From positions 7,936 to 71,935 of the forward strand of contig DHCC01000026.1 of NCBI GenBank assembly GCA_002398875.1: a stretch of DNA of 64,000 nucleotides, given 5' to 3'. The notes beneath the pieces were generated by a model, which worked only from the letters and a program-made list of their open reading frames with translations, ran no database searches and was not told the origin of the DNA. Shown one piece after another: positions 54,133-63,894 of the stretch (position 1 is its first letter; each line of letters begins with the position of its first letter). The position numbers were made by a program, and so were the translations under genes. This DNA is from Bacteroidales bacterium UBA4912. GTDB lineage: Bacteria > Bacteroidota > Bacteroidia > Bacteroidales > Dysgonomonadaceae.

Positions 54133-54828
54133 ATGAAAGAGAGAATTTTAGTTGTGGACGATGAGAAGGATATTTGCGATATTCTTCAGTTTAACCTTGA
54201 AAATGAAGGTTATATAGTGGATGTCGCTAATTCAGGTGAAGAAGCGATGGAAATGTTGACAGACGTTCATCAATTGATTATTCTTGATGTAATGATGGAT
54301 GGTATTTCCGGTTTCAAGATGGCTGAAATGCTTAGAAAAAATGAGAATTATGTACCAATAATTTTTCTGACTGCAAAGAATACTGAAAACGATGTTTTAA
54401 CAGGTTTCTCGCTTGGCGGTGATGATTATATAGCTAAACCTTTCTCAGTAAAGGAAGTACTTGCACGTGTAAGAGCACTGATAAAGAGAACTTCACTTAT
54501 AATCCAACCGGCCGACACAAAGTGGAAACATGATGGTTTGAAGATTGATATAACAACAAATAGTGTTACAATCGATGATAATGAAGTTTCCCTAACGAAA
54601 AAAGAATTTGAAATATTATCTTTGCTGGCTCAGGCTTCGCCAAAAGTTTTGACGAGAGCTGAAATACTTAGCAGTGTTTGGGGTGATAATGAATATGTAC
54701 TGGACAGAACAGTTGACGTACATATTACCAGATTAAGAAAGAAATTAGGTGATTATGCAAATGTAATCGTAAATCGCTCTGGATTTGGCTATTATCTTAA
54801 TTTAAATGATAATAGTGAAAATGAATAA
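54133..54828 (+). CDS. phoB: Response regulator PhoB (OmpR family)
   Basis: The 231-aa regulator has a receiver with phosphoacceptor Asp52 ('LIILDVMMDGISG'), Thr ('FLTAKNTEND') and Lys ('DDYIAKPFSVKEV'), then a winged-helix DNA-binding domain ('LTKKEFEILSLLAQ', 'VLDRTVDVHITRLRKKLG'). Position after phoU and before the kinase makes PhoB the natural call; family members bind Pho boxes to raise phosphate-uptake genes. It overlaps the kinase start. Confidence 0.9.
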   Translation: MKERILVVDDEKDICDILQFNLENEGYIVDVANSGEEAMEMLTDVHQLIILDVMMDGISGFKMAEMLRKNENYVPIIFLTAKNTENDVLTGFSLGGDDYIAKPFSVKEVLARVRALIKRTSLIIQPADTKWKHDGLKIDITTNSVTIDDNEVSLTKKEFEILSLLAQASPKVLTRAEILSSVWGDNEYVLDRTVDVHITRLRKKLGDYANVIVNRSGFGYYLNLNDNSENE

Positions 54829-56593
54829 AAAAATGAAAAGGAAAATATCTTTCAAGAGACATATTATAGTCTATTTTTCAATTATCATCGCTGTTTTCAC
54901 AGTTGGTATAATACTTTTTGAACAAAATCAGATAAAAAAAGAACGTACCAACAGTTTGGAACGTACTCTTGAAAATAATGCTGATATTATTTACAAATTC
55001 CTGAAAAGTAACAATATATTCTTTGAGGTTGATGCTGATTTAGTTAATCAGCAATTACGTTATATGCAACCAGAGCTGCGTTTGACAATTATTGATTGGC
55101 AGGGAAAAGTTGTTTTTGACAATCTGCTGGATGAGCAAACAATGGAGAATCATCTTAACAGACCTGAGATACAGAAGACTATTACTTTTGGTGAGGGGTC
55201 TAATATTCGTCTGTCCGACAGCAATGATATCAAGTATTTATATTATGCCAAGAAGTATGATGAGGGTGTTTTTATACGTATGGCGCTGCCCTACGATATG
55301 CAACTTCAATCGTTTATAAATTCAGAAAACAGTTTTGTCTATTTTATTCTACTTTTTTTTATTGTCTGTGTGTTGATGATGCTCTATTTTACTAATAGAT
55401 TTACAAAATCTATTCGTGAACTGAGAGAATTTTCTTTAAGTCTTAAAAAAGGTAAGCCAATTCCGGAAGACTTTGAATTTACAGATGATGAAGTAGGAGA
55501 GGTCAGTGCTGATATTGTAGAGAATTACAGTCTATTACAGGAAAATAGATTAAAACTTGCAACAGAAAGGGAGAAATTGCTGCAGCATTTTCAGTTATCA
55601 GAAGAGGGAATTGCAATATTTTCAGAAGACAGGAAAAAGATTTATACCAACTCGCATTTTCTACAGTATCTAAACATAATTCTTGATAAGCCGACTCTTG
55701 AAGTGGAGCAATTGTTTTCTGAAACTTTATTTGCAGATTTTGTAGACTTCCTTGATCAGGAGAACCGTAAAAGTAATATGTATTCAAAACGGTTCGATAA
55801 GAGTGGAAGACAGTTTAATGTGAGGGTTCTAATTTTTGATGACAACAATTTTGAGCTATATATCAGTGATATTACTAAATCTGAGAAAACACGTCTGCTG
55901 AAACAGGAAATGACTAATAATATTGCTCATGAGCTGAGAACACCTGTTACCAGCATAAGAGGTTATCTGGAAACAATTCTGAGTCTTTATAAAAATAGTG
56001 AAGATGAGGAAAATGGAAGAATTCAGAATTTCCTTGACAGGGCTTATGTTCAAACAATTCGTCTCTCAGAGCTTATTCAGGATATAAGTATGCTGACAAA
56101 AATTGAAGAGGCTGCTGATAGATTTGAACTGGAGTCTGTAAATATCAAAGAACTTTTAACTGAGTTGAAATCAGATCTTTCAGTACAACTAAAAGATAAG
56201 CTGGATAATTTTTTAATTGATGTTGCTGATAGCGTAGTAATTAATGGCAGTCGAACACTGCTATATTCTATTTTTAGGAATCTTACAGAGAATTCTATTT
56301 CTTACGGAGGTGATAACATTGATATAGTTGTACGTTGTTACAGCGAAAATGATGATGCTTTTTACTTTGAGTATTACGATACAGGAGTAGGAATTGAGGA
56401 GAAGCATCTTACGCGTATATTCGAGCGTTTCTATCGTATTAATGAAGGTCGAACACGCAATAGTGGCGGATCAGGACTAGGCTTGTCTATTGTTAAGAAT
56501 GCTGTATTATTTCATAAAGGCAGCATAATAGCAAAAAACCGTCCTGATGGAGGATTGTATTTCTTAATAACTTTTCCCAAGGGGATTAAATAA
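54821..56593 (+). CDS. phoR: Sensor histidine kinase PhoR
   Basis: The ~590-aa kinase begins at the ATG at 54821, overlapping the phoB stop; 54806 and 54833 are alternatives. It has two transmembrane helices (about residues 15-37 and 170-192) around a ~130-residue periplasmic sensor, a HAMP-like and PAS-like linker, HisKA with His370 ('NNIAHELRTPVTSIRGYL') and a HATPase domain ('LTENSISYGG', 'YDTGVGIEEKHL', 'GGSGLGLSIVKN'). Its place after phoU-phoB supports a phosphate-sensing role. Confidence 0.9.
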   Translation: MNKKMKRKISFKRHIIVYFSIIIAVFTVGIILFEQNQIKKERTNSLERTLENNADIIYKFLKSNNIFFEVDADLVNQQLRYMQPELRLTIIDWQGKVVFDNLLDEQTMENHLNRPEIQKTITFGEGSNIRLSDSNDIKYLYYAKKYDEGVFIRMALPYDMQLQSFINSENSFVYFILLFFIVCVLMMLYFTNRFTKSIRELREFSLSLKKGKPIPEDFEFTDDEVGEVSADIVENYSLLQENRLKLATEREKLLQHFQLSEEGIAIFSEDRKKIYTNSHFLQYLNIILDKPTLEVEQLFSETLFADFVDFLDQENRKSNMYSKRFDKSGRQFNVRVLIFDDNNFELYISDITKSEKTRLLKQEMTNNIAHELRTPVTSIRGYLETILSLYKNSEDEENGRIQNFLDRAYVQTIRLSELIQDISMLTKIEEAADRFELESVNIKELLTELKSDLSVQLKDKLDNFLIDVADSVVINGSRTLLYSIFRNLTENSISYGGDNIDIVVRCYSENDDAFYFEYYDTGVGIEEKHLTRIFERFYRINEGRTRNSGGSGLGLSIVKNAVLFHKGSIIAKNRPDGGLYFLITFPKGIK

Positions 56594-56620
56594 TTTTTCA
56601 GTTATAATTATTTCAATATA

Positions 56621-57463
56621 ATGAAGTTTGTAGGAGCCCACGTAAGTGCATCAGGTGGAGTGGAAAATGCACCTGTTAATGCAAATAATATTGGAGCTAA
56701 AGCATTTGCTTTTTTTACAAAAAATCAGCGTCAGTGGTTTGCTTCACCTTATAAAGAGGAAAACATTATTAATTTCAAGACACGTTGTGAAGAGTTTGGT
56801 TATTCTGCAAGTAATATCCTTCCTCATAGCAGTTATCTTATCAATTTAGGTAACCCAACAGATGAAGGTGTTAAGAAGTCACGTGAGGCATTTTTTGATG
56901 AGATGCAGCGCTGTGAGCAGTTAGGTATAGACAGACTGAATTTTCATCCGGGTAGTCATCTTAACGAGATATCAGTGGAAGAGTGTCTTGATAGGATAGC
57001 TGAATCTATTAATATGGCTCTGGACAGAACAACAGGTGTTTGTGCTGTTCTTGAAAACACGGCAGGGCAGGGTACCAACCTGGGTCATACTTTCGAACAG
57101 CTTGCTTATATTATTGATAAGGTTGAAGATAAAAGCAGAGTAGGTGTGTGTTTGGATACAGCTCATACTTTGGCAGCAGGGTATGAAATAAGAACACGTG
57201 AAACTTATGATGAAACGTTTCAGAAATTTGATGAAATTATAGGTTTCTCTTATCTGAAGGGAATGCATATAAATGATTCAAAAAAAGAACTTGCATCAAG
57301 AGTTGACCGTCACGATAGTTTGGGCAAGGGATTAATGAATATGGATTTGTTCACTTTTATTATGAATGATCCCCGCATGGATAATTTGCCTTTAATTCTT
57401 GAAACACCTGATGAGTTGCTATGGGCTGAAGAAATTCAACTATTGTACTCATTGCAAAAATAA
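56621..57463 (+). CDS. nfo: Endonuclease IV (AP endonuclease)
   Basis: The 280-aa TIM-barrel enzyme cleaves DNA 5' of abasic sites. It starts '[20 protein letters not shown]' and carries the zinc-ligand motifs '[11 protein letters not shown]' (His), '[13 protein letters not shown]' (Glu), '[15 protein letters not shown]' (Asp, His), '[20 protein letters not shown]' and 'PLILETPDE'. It lies 27 bases after phoR with no terminator between, so it may be read from the Pho operon. A hairpin at 57586 ends the run. Confidence 0.95.
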   Translation: MKFVGAHVSASGGVENAPVNANNIGAKAFAFFTKNQRQWFASPYKEENIINFKTRCEEFGYSASNILPHSSYLINLGNPTDEGVKKSREAFFDEMQRCEQLGIDRLNFHPGSHLNEISVEECLDRIAESINMALDRTTGVCAVLENTAGQGTNLGHTFEQLAYIIDKVEDKSRVGVCLDTAHTLAAGYEIRTRETYDETFQKFDEIIGFSYLKGMHINDSKKELASRVDRHDSLGKGLMNMDLFTFIMNDPRMDNLPLILETPDELLWAEEIQLLYSLQK

Positions 57464-57585
57464 AGTGCATATTTAGGGGACAATTATGTCCTTGTTGAAA
57501 AAGTCTCAAAAAATATATATCTAAACATCTATTCTGTTCTATAAAAAATAATCAGATCTGAATAATAAACAGAATATAGAAAAAA

Positions 57586-57627
57586 AAAGAAAGCGCCTGA
57601 ACCAATAAGGATCAAGCGCTTTCTTTG
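57586..57627. terminator. Bidirectional terminator between nfo and the GH20 gene
   Basis: AAAGAAAGCGC (57586-57596) pairs with GCGCTTTCTTT (57616-57626) in a perfect 11-base stem with A-run and T-run flanks. Confidence 0.88.
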
Positions 57628-57647
57628 TGAATTACTTCAATGAAGGC

Positions 57648-59978
57648 TTAGTTTAAGCTTATCTCATCTACAAAGATAAAAGCATTCCTGCCGCTTCCTG
57701 GATGCCATTCAGGCATTACTGAGTGTTTGATTGTTATCTTATAGTAACGAGCTGTAACAGGCTCAAAAGTGATATTGTGAGTGGATATTTCAGCCCAATG
57801 TTCATTCCTTTCATCTGTGATTTTCTCAGAGATTACAGTTGTGAAACTGTTTTTATCATCGGAAGACTCTATAATTATTTCGGAAGTATCAAATATCCAA
57901 TCGCCTGTAACTACTGAATTATTTATTCCAACTGAACTGATTTCTGTTGGCTGCTGCATGTCAATTACTGCAACCAGATCTTCTCCTTGAAATCCAATCC
58001 ATCTGCCGGTACGGTAATTGGTGTTTTTTCCGGTTAGTCCGTCAACCAGCATATCTGCACCCGAATATTCATAACTGCGAGCTGGTGTGGTAAGTAACTC
58101 AACTGGTTTGTAAGTTGCTTTGTTGACTTTAACTACTTCCTTCAAAATCTTGCTCTTAACACCGTCGCGTATGGCAACTGCACTTATTTCGGAATCTTCA
58201 TTTATTGAAAACTCTCCTTCATATTTGATAGAAGACTCAGAGGGTTCACTGCCGTCTAGTGAATAAAAAACATCTGCATCATCAATTGTTGAAAAGTGTA
58301 CATCAAGACTGTTTGTTTCGAAATTCGGAGTGAACTTTCCTTGAACATCAAATACATGTGTTGCGTAGGTATAATCCAATTTATCGTAATGTTTTATTAG
58401 TCGAGGCAATCTTTCAAGAAAATTCTCATAATTTTTATTCTCGGGTTGCATCCACTGAACTTCACTCATTGCTGCCAGCCTGGGAAGGACCATATATTCA
58501 ACATGCCAGGGTTCTTTGATATACTCAGTCCACAAGTTAGCCTGGGGTCCAAGAATATGTTTCTTTTCATCATCTGTTAAGATATCAGGAGCGGGTTCAA
58601 AACTATATACCTGTTCAAGTGGAAGAAAACCTCCGATACCTAAAGGTTCCTCATCAGTATTCTGTGCTTGATAATAGTCGAAATATGCATAAGTTGTAGG
58701 CGTCATAATCACATCGTGTCCCATTCTGGCAGCCTGAATTCCGCCATCCATACCTCGCCATGACATTACTGTTGCATTTGGAGCAAGCTCACCTTCAAGT
58801 ATCTCATCCCAACCAATAATTCTTCTGCCGTGGCTATTAAGAAACTTTTCAACTCGGGCAGTTACATAACTTTGAAGGTAATGTTCGGCTTTATGTCCAT
58901 TCTTGTCTGTTAATCCCAGTTCTTTAATACGAGCCTGACAATGTGGACACTCTTCCCATCTTGTTTTAGGAGCTTCATCACCACCTATATGTATATATTC
59001 TGAAGGGAAGATCTCCATCACTTCAGTTAGTACTGCTTCAAGAAAAGTAAAAGTCTCCTCTTTTCCGGCACACAGAATATCATCGAAAACACCCCATTCA
59101 CCTACAACTTTATAAGGTCCTCCTGTACAACCAAGTTCTGGGTATGCAGTCAGAGCTGCAAGCATGTGTCCCGGAAGGTCTACTTCAGGTATAACTGTTA
59201 TATATCTCTCTTTTGCATATTCTACAACATCCCTAAGCTCTTCTTTTGTGTAGTAGCCTCCGTGTGGTATGCCATCATATTCACCTGAATTACGACCAAT
59301 AACTGTTTCGCTCCTCATAGAGCCAATTTCAGTAAGTTTTGGATATGAATCAATTTCTATTCTCCAACCCTGATCCTCAGTAAGATGCCAATGGAAACGA
59401 TTGACATTGTGAAGTGCAAGCATATCAATATATTTTTTAACAAAATCAACCGGCTGGAAATGGCGTGCGACATCAAGACTCATTCCTCTGTATCCAAACC
59501 TGGGCTCATCGTTTATATTTACTGCTGAGTATTGTACAGTTCCAGCCTTTTCAATCGGGGTAGCTTTTCTTAATGTTTGAATGCCATAAAATACACCTGC
59601 TTCAGTCGCACCTGTAATGGTTATTGTTTTACTGTTTACATTAATATTATATGCTTCCAAATTATCACTGTCAAGTCCGGTTGCGAGTATAATTGCATTC
59701 TCTACCAAAGATTCGGTACTTACAGAGGTTTTTAAACCTGTAGCAATATTAATGTATTCTGCCAAAAACTCAGCATTACGCTTCATTTTATCATTCCCCT
59801 CAGGGTAAATTATCTTAGTGGCTGAGGTTAGTGAGAAAGCTTCTCCGGTTTCCTGAGTTATCTCTTTTGGAAGAGGTACTACATCATAATCTGCTTTAGA
59901 AGTATTTCGTCCTCCCATACTGCATGAAGTGATAAAACCTAAAAGCAATAAGAAAAATAATTGTTTAAACATTTGCAT
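57648..59978 (-). CDS. Beta-N-acetylhexosaminidase, GH20, lipoprotein
   Basis: The 776-aa protein has a lipoprotein signal with 'FITSC' (Cys19). The GH20b N-domain spans residues ~30-150, the catalytic barrel ~155-500 with the acid pair Asp334-Glu335 in 'HIGGDEAPKTRW'. It also has 'NRFHWHLTEDQGWRIEID' and 'TPTTYAYFDYYQ', typical of substrate-assisted hexosaminidases. The C-terminal ~230 residues include a chitobiase-type CBM-like strand block and an F5/8-type (discoidin) domain ending 'WHPGSGRNAFIFVDEISLN'. It should release GlcNAc or GalNAc from glycans at the cell surface. The next gene downstream in the same direction is none; cutC lies upstream by 31 bases. Confidence 0.93.
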   Translation of the reverse strand: MQMFKQLFFLLLLGFITSCSMGGRNTSKADYDVVPLPKEITQETGEAFSLTSATKIIYPEGNDKMKRNAEFLAEYINIATGLKTSVSTESLVENAIILATGLDSDNLEAYNINVNSKTITITGATEAGVFYGIQTLRKATPIEKAGTVQYSAVNINDEPRFGYRGMSLDVARHFQPVDFVKKYIDMLALHNVNRFHWHLTEDQGWRIEIDSYPKLTEIGSMRSETVIGRNSGEYDGIPHGGYYTKEELRDVVEYAKERYITVIPEVDLPGHMLAALTAYPELGCTGGPYKVVGEWGVFDDILCAGKEETFTFLEAVLTEVMEIFPSEYIHIGGDEAPKTRWEECPHCQARIKELGLTDKNGHKAEHYLQSYVTARVEKFLNSHGRRIIGWDEILEGELAPNATVMSWRGMDGGIQAARMGHDVIMTPTTYAYFDYYQAQNTDEEPLGIGGFLPLEQVYSFEPAPDILTDDEKKHILGPQANLWTEYIKEPWHVEYMVLPRLAAMSEVQWMQPENKNYENFLERLPRLIKHYDKLDYTYATHVFDVQGKFTPNFETNSLDVHFSTIDDADVFYSLDGSEPSESSIKYEGEFSINEDSEISAVAIRDGVKSKILKEVVKVNKATYKPVELLTTPARSYEYSGADMLVDGLTGKNTNYRTGRWIGFQGEDLVAVIDMQQPTEISSVGINNSVVTGDWIFDTSEIIIESSDDKNSFTTVISEKITDERNEHWAEISTHNITFEPVTARYYKITIKHSVMPEWHPGSGRNAFIFVDEISLN

Positions 59979-60009
59979 TTTATCTATAATTTAAGAATTG
60001 TACAAATTG

Positions 60010-60762
60010 TTAATTTTTAAGCGCTTGGATAGTGTTTCTTACTTTTTCTGAGCTTGTTACAAGCTCTTCAAATTCATTGATTACTATCGATGTTCCTCCC
60101 ATTTTTAAATTGGGATTGCGATACAACATTCCACTTTCTATGGGCTCTCTTGCCGAAAGATGAAACTCAATTGCACCTGTTTCACGGGCAAGGTGCAAAA
60201 TGTTATCTGCATTTACGCCACTACCAGGCATTATTATGATACGATCACCGGCTCTTTCAACCAGTTCTTTAAGAAGATTTATACCCTCAACTGCCTTTGG
60301 TTGTTGACCTGATGTCAATATACGGTCACAACCAAGTTCAATAATTTTTTCAAGAGCATCATAAGGGTCCCTGCACATATCAAAAGCTCTGTGAAATGTA
60401 ATGCTCATATCTCCGGCAGCATCAATTAGCTCCTTGTTTCTTTTCATATCAATATCGCCCTCGGGATTCAGGCAGCCAATAACAACTCCATCAACACCTA
60501 ATCTGCCAGCATTTTCAATATCTTTTAGCATTATTTTGTGTTCAAGATCATTGTAGAGAAAATCACCCCCACGAGGGCGAATTATTACATTAAGTTTAAT
60601 TTTCAAAAGTTCACGTGCCAATACTATATCACCATAAGATGGAGTAGTTCCACCTTCTGGAATTCCAGCACACAACTCTACACGATAGGCTCCACCTTTT
60701 TGCGCTTCAATACAGCTCTTAACTGAATTTGCGCATATCTCGAGTAAGTAATCGTTTGTCAT
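60010..60762 (-). CDS. cutC: CutC-family TIM-barrel protein
   Basis: The 250-aa CutC barrel has the family motifs 'LEICANSVKSCIEAQKGGAY', 'ELCAGIPEGGTTPSYG', 'VIIRPRGGDFLYN', 'GVVIGCLNPEGDID', 'TFHRAFDMCRDP' and 'ILTSGQQPKAVEG'. CutC was named for copper homeostasis, but the role is poorly defined. In Bacteroidota it often sits beside glycosidases, as here 31 bases before the GH20 gene, which hints at a role in sugar metabolism. It is the first gene of the pair. Confidence 0.93.
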   Translation of the reverse strand: MTNDYLLEICANSVKSCIEAQKGGAYRVELCAGIPEGGTTPSYGDIVLARELLKIKLNVIIRPRGGDFLYNDLEHKIMLKDIENAGRLGVDGVVIGCLNPEGDIDMKRNKELIDAAGDMSITFHRAFDMCRDPYDALEKIIELGCDRILTSGQQPKAVEGINLLKELVERAGDRIIIMPGSGVNADNILHLARETGAIEFHLSAREPIESGMLYRNPNLKMGGTSIVINEFEELVTSSEKVRNTIQALKN

Positions 60763-61133
60763 TTGATTTAATAAATATAATGATAAAAGAAAAATATTTC
60801 AATTACTAGTGCAAACATAATAAAAACATAATGATATAACAGAATTATCGTGTGTTATGATACTGTAATATTAATAAACAAAATTCAATAAATCTATACT
60901 GTGTTTGTTGTATAAATCACCAAATTATAAACTTCAAGATGACGTTCAAAAATATTAATTTGGTTATATTTTTTGTTACTACTTCTATAGCAATATTTTC
61001 GAAGAGACTAAATAAAAGTTTTAAAACTAATTTAATGTCTATGTTGTTTTATAGTAATATGTACTTAATTTTTGTAAGTTACTGAAAAGTTGTAGACTTA
61101 TTGCCAATACTCAACCATTTAATTCATACCGGT
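60763..61133. other. AT-rich gap between cutC and the pRiA4b ORF-3-like gene
   Basis: This 371-base divergent gap has a minus -7 box (TATGTTTG) at 60812-60819 for cutC and otherwise low-complexity A/T sequence. No ORF, hairpin with T-run or 11-base array is visible. Confidence 0.45.
60812..60819 (-). promoter_or_regulatory. -7 promoter box of cutC
   Basis: On the minus strand TATGTTTG matches TAnnTTTG, 49 bases before the cutC ATG. No clear -33 box. Confidence 0.4.
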
Positions 61134-61688
61134 ATGAAAGATCAAATTTATCAGATTCAAATTGTGCTCAGAGGTAGTAAACCAAAGATCTGGAGAAGAA
61201 TTTTAATTCCTTCAGACTTTCCACTATATGACTTGCATGAAGTAATACAGATATCTATGGGATGGAAAAATTCACATCTTCATCAATTCGAGAAGGACAA
61301 CACATATTACATTTTGAAAACGGAAGGAGATGTTTTTTGGGATGAGAGAAATAAAATAGATTATAAGGGTTTAAAAGTATCTGATCTGCTAACAAAAAAA
61401 AATGACAAAATTACTTATCAATATGATTTTGGAGATAGATGGGAACATGATATTTTTCTTGAAGAGTTAGTAGAAGTTGACCCTAAAATTATATATCCTT
61501 TTTGTGTTGATGGTAAAATGAGTTGTCCACCTGAAGATTGTGGAGGAATACATGGATATAATGAAATTATGGCAATATTAAAAAACCCTGAACATAAGTA
61601 TTATGAGAACTATAAAGATTGGCTAGATGAAGATTTCGATCCTGAATATTTTAATAAAGATGAGGTCAACAAAAAATTACATGATTAA
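61134..61688 (+). CDS. Plasmid pRiA4b ORF-3-like family protein
   Basis: The ~184-aa protein starts at the ATG at 61134 ('MKDQIYQIQIVLRGSKPKIW'); a TTG at 61101 would add an unlikely leader. It carries the family pattern 'PKIWRRILIPSDFPLYDLHE', 'QISMGWKNSHLHQF', 'YQYDFGDRWEHDI' and the cysteine-containing 'SCPPEDCGGIHGY'. The family is found on plasmids and chromosomes, and its biochemical role is not known. Its stop overlaps the convergent DUF4126 gene by 4 bases. Confidence 0.85.
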   Translation: MKDQIYQIQIVLRGSKPKIWRRILIPSDFPLYDLHEVIQISMGWKNSHLHQFEKDNTYYILKTEGDVFWDERNKIDYKGLKVSDLLTKKNDKITYQYDFGDRWEHDIFLEELVEVDPKIIYPFCVDGKMSCPPEDCGGIHGYNEIMAILKNPEHKYYENYKDWLDEDFDPEYFNKDEVNKKLHD

Positions 61689-62269
61689 AGTTCTTGTTTC
61701 TTTTTTTTTAGGAGTTTCCTGTAAACTACACGAAGAATTATAACTATAAATACTATTAAAATAATTCCTACGAATATAGGTGTAATTAGTGATAAAATTG
61801 AAATTCCTGTAGCTGCTACTCCTTCACTTGTAGAAACTATGGGATTACCTGTTCCTGCAGTAAATTTAGATGACATTAGTCTGGTAATGGCAGTGCCGCT
61901 TTGTATAGTAGCTGCTGCTCCACCTCCAACAATAAAACCCAATATCCATTTCATCCATTCATTTTCTACAGGGAATACTGAAGTCATCAACAATGTACCT
62001 GCACCCACTGAGAGAGGAGTAGCGATGCTGTCAACCAAATTATCAACGAATGGAATATAATATGCTAAAACTTCTACTATTGCTGCAACACCGAAGCAAA
62101 TCAGTGCTGGAACGGAGCCCATCCATTCAAAATTTTCACCTAATTCCAAAATACCAAAATGGGAAGCTATACTTGATATGAGTAACGGGATAAAAACTCT
62201 GAATCCGGCACTGGCACTCAATCCAATACCAAGAGCAATGGCGCTTATTGTTTCTATGTTAATTTCCAT
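61685..62269 (-). CDS. DUF4126 family membrane protein
   Basis: The 194-aa protein has five or six hydrophobic segments, with the conserved start 'IGLSASAGFRVFIPLLISSI' and the loops 'FVDNLVDSIATPLSVGAGTL' and 'FIVGGGAAATIQSGTAITR', matching the DUF4126 family. It ends with a basic tail 'YRKLLKKKKQEL' that should face the cytoplasm. Its function is unknown. A promoter with both Bacteroidota boxes lies about 90 bases upstream. Confidence 0.82.
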   Translation of the reverse strand: MEINIETISAIALGIGLSASAGFRVFIPLLISSIASHFGILELGENFEWMGSVPALICFGVAAIVEVLAYYIPFVDNLVDSIATPLSVGAGTLLMTSVFPVENEWMKWILGFIVGGGAAATIQSGTAITRLMSSKFTAGTGNPIVSTSEGVAATGISILSLITPIFVGIILIVFIVIILRVVYRKLLKKKKQEL

Positions 62270-62361
62270 GATAAACTATATTCGTTTTGTAATTTTCTTA
62301 TCAAGGATTTAGTTATTGTTCACATTTTAGAAATAGCCACAGGGGCAAAAATTTACAATCC

Positions 62362-62394
62362 CAAAGATATAAAGAAACATATTCAAAAAACAAA
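62362..62394 (-). promoter_or_regulatory. Promoter of the DUF4126 gene
   Basis: On the minus strand TTTG (62391-62394) and TATCTTTG (62362-62369) are 21 bases apart, matching the Bacteroidota consensus. Confidence 0.5.
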
Positions 62395-62555
62395 AAATAC
62401 AATTGATCTTTAATCTCTTTATAAAATTACTCTTATTATGAGCATCTTGTTTCAAGAAATTATATGACAACTGATAAAATCAAAATATACCAGACTTTAA
62501 TTAAGTAAGACTAATTGATTTTTTGATTGTTACAATTCCTATTGCTAATTTTTGC

Positions 62556-62563
62556 TATCTTTG
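62556..62563 (+). promoter_or_regulatory. -7 promoter box of the GH5 gene
   Basis: TATCTTTG matches TAnnTTTG. It is 120 bases upstream of the ATG, implying a long leader. The -33 region is not clear. Confidence 0.4.
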
Positions 62564-62683
62564 TTAAATAAAAGTAATATTTTAAGTACCTCGTCTAATC
62601 GGGAGTTATGCTTAAGGTAGAGTTAATCTGTACAAACTTTTAAAACTCGAGCTTATATATTTTAATATTATAAATCGAACAAT

Positions 62684-63787
62684 ATGAAACAATTACCATT
62701 TATTATTATGTTTTTATTTGTATTTATGATTTCCGGTAACTGTCCAGCAAATGAGTCGGTACAACACAAAATTACTAGCGAATCAGACGCCAAGGACAAG
62801 GATAACCATCAAGAATCGAAAGAAAATATCGAATGGGCTAGCGCTCATGATATGAATGTACGACTTGGTAAAGGCATCAATATTGGAAACACTTTTGAAG
62901 CTATGAAATCGTGGCAATCACCTTATGTTGCAGCCGACCTAAAAAGCATTGCCGACCTGGGCTTCACACACGTTCGTTTACCCATCCGTTGGGAGCGTGA
63001 TGATAGGAGTATGTCAACAGCACCTTACACTATTTATCCTGAATTCTTTAACATAATCCAGTCAGTAGTGGATGAGGCACTTAAGAATAAGCTTCATATC
63101 ATAATCAACATGCATCATCATGATGCATTAATGGCTAACTCTTCAGAAGAAAAAGCTCGCTTTCTTTCACAATGGGAGCAGATAGGCAGTTTCTTTAAAA
63201 ATTATCCAGATAGTGTACTGTTTGAAATCTTAAACGAACCGCATGGACAACTAACACCTAGTTTATGGAACGATTATTCTAAAGAAGCACTGCAAGTAAT
63301 TCGTAATAATAATCCCAAGCGTTGCGTTTTGATTGGTACTGCAGAGTGGGGTGGGGTAAACGGACTGAGATACCTTGAAATTCCCAATGATCCGCAGATT
63401 ATTCTTACAATTCATTACTATAATCCATTTCATTTCACACATCAGGGAGCAAGCTGGTCTGAAGGCTCTGAATCATGGGTTGGAAATAAGTGGGAGGATA
63501 CTGAATCTGAACGTCGGGCGGTTATTGAAGATTTCGAAATTGCAATTAAAGTAGCTAAAGAAAAAAACATCCCTGTGCATGTGGGTGAGTTTGGTTCCTA
63601 CTCACGTGCCGACTTAGATTCTCGTGTTAAATGGACAAAATTTCTTTCCCGTTGGTTCGAGCAACAACAATTTAGTTGGTCTTATTGGGAATGGAATTCC
63701 GGATTTGGTATTTACGATCCACAAACCGGTCAGTACTTGCAGCGACTGGTAAATGCACTGATAAATGATCCAATGTCGGACTTCTGA
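62684..63787 (+). CDS. Secreted glycoside hydrolase family 5 (endoglucanase-like)
   Basis: The 367-aa enzyme has an N-terminal signal peptide ('LPFIIMFLFVFMISGNC'); Cys20 could be lipidated but the -1 residue Asn is atypical. A Lys/Asp/Glu-rich linker (about residues 22-48) leads to a GH5 (beta/alpha)8 barrel: 'GINIGNTFEA', 'HVRLPIRW', 'NMHHHD', the acid/base Glu185 in 'FEILNEPHG', 'TIHYYNPFHF' and the nucleophile Glu302 in 'VHVGEFGSYS'. It should cut beta-1,4-glucan or a related beta-glycan; the exact subfamily is uncertain. It ends before a terminator that serves the opposite strand. Confidence 0.92.
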   Translation: MKQLPFIIMFLFVFMISGNCPANESVQHKITSESDAKDKDNHQESKENIEWASAHDMNVRLGKGINIGNTFEAMKSWQSPYVAADLKSIADLGFTHVRLPIRWERDDRSMSTAPYTIYPEFFNIIQSVVDEALKNKLHIIINMHHHDALMANSSEEKARFLSQWEQIGSFFKNYPDSVLFEILNEPHGQLTPSLWNDYSKEALQVIRNNNPKRCVLIGTAEWGGVNGLRYLEIPNDPQIILTIHYYNPFHFTHQGASWSEGSESWVGNKWEDTESERRAVIEDFEIAIKVAKEKNIPVHVGEFGSYSRADLDSRVKWTKFLSRWFEQQQFSWSYWEWNSGFGIYDPQTGQYLQRLVNALINDPMSDF

Positions 63788-63832
63788 TTGAATTTATATC
63801 ATACTTTTGTTGAATCGTTTAGTAAAATCATT

Positions 63833-63868
63833 AAAAAAACAGAAGGGAGTAATGTGAAAACCCCCTTC
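63833..63868 (-). terminator. Rho-independent terminator of the gene at the right edge
   Basis: On the minus strand GAAGGG (63863-63868) pairs with CCCTTC (63842-63847), and a run of seven T (63833-63839) follows, 27 bases after the stop codon. Confidence 0.65.
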
Positions 63869-63894
63869 ATGTTCTTTTGTATTATGACAGCTTC

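Larger units (their letters stand above)
62270..62683. other. Intergenic region upstream of the GH5 gene
   Basis: A 414-base AT-rich divergent gap with a minus promoter (62362-62394) for the DUF4126 gene and a plus -7 box (TATCTTTG) at 62556-62563 for the GH5 gene, 120 bases before its ATG. That long leader contains weak pairing between TACCT (62585 region) and AGGTA (62615 region). No gene is visible. Confidence 0.45.

Noticed and set aside
62580..62625. 11-base array in the GH5 leader
   Set aside because: The short words here do not keep an 11-base step; only a weak 5-base pairing remains.
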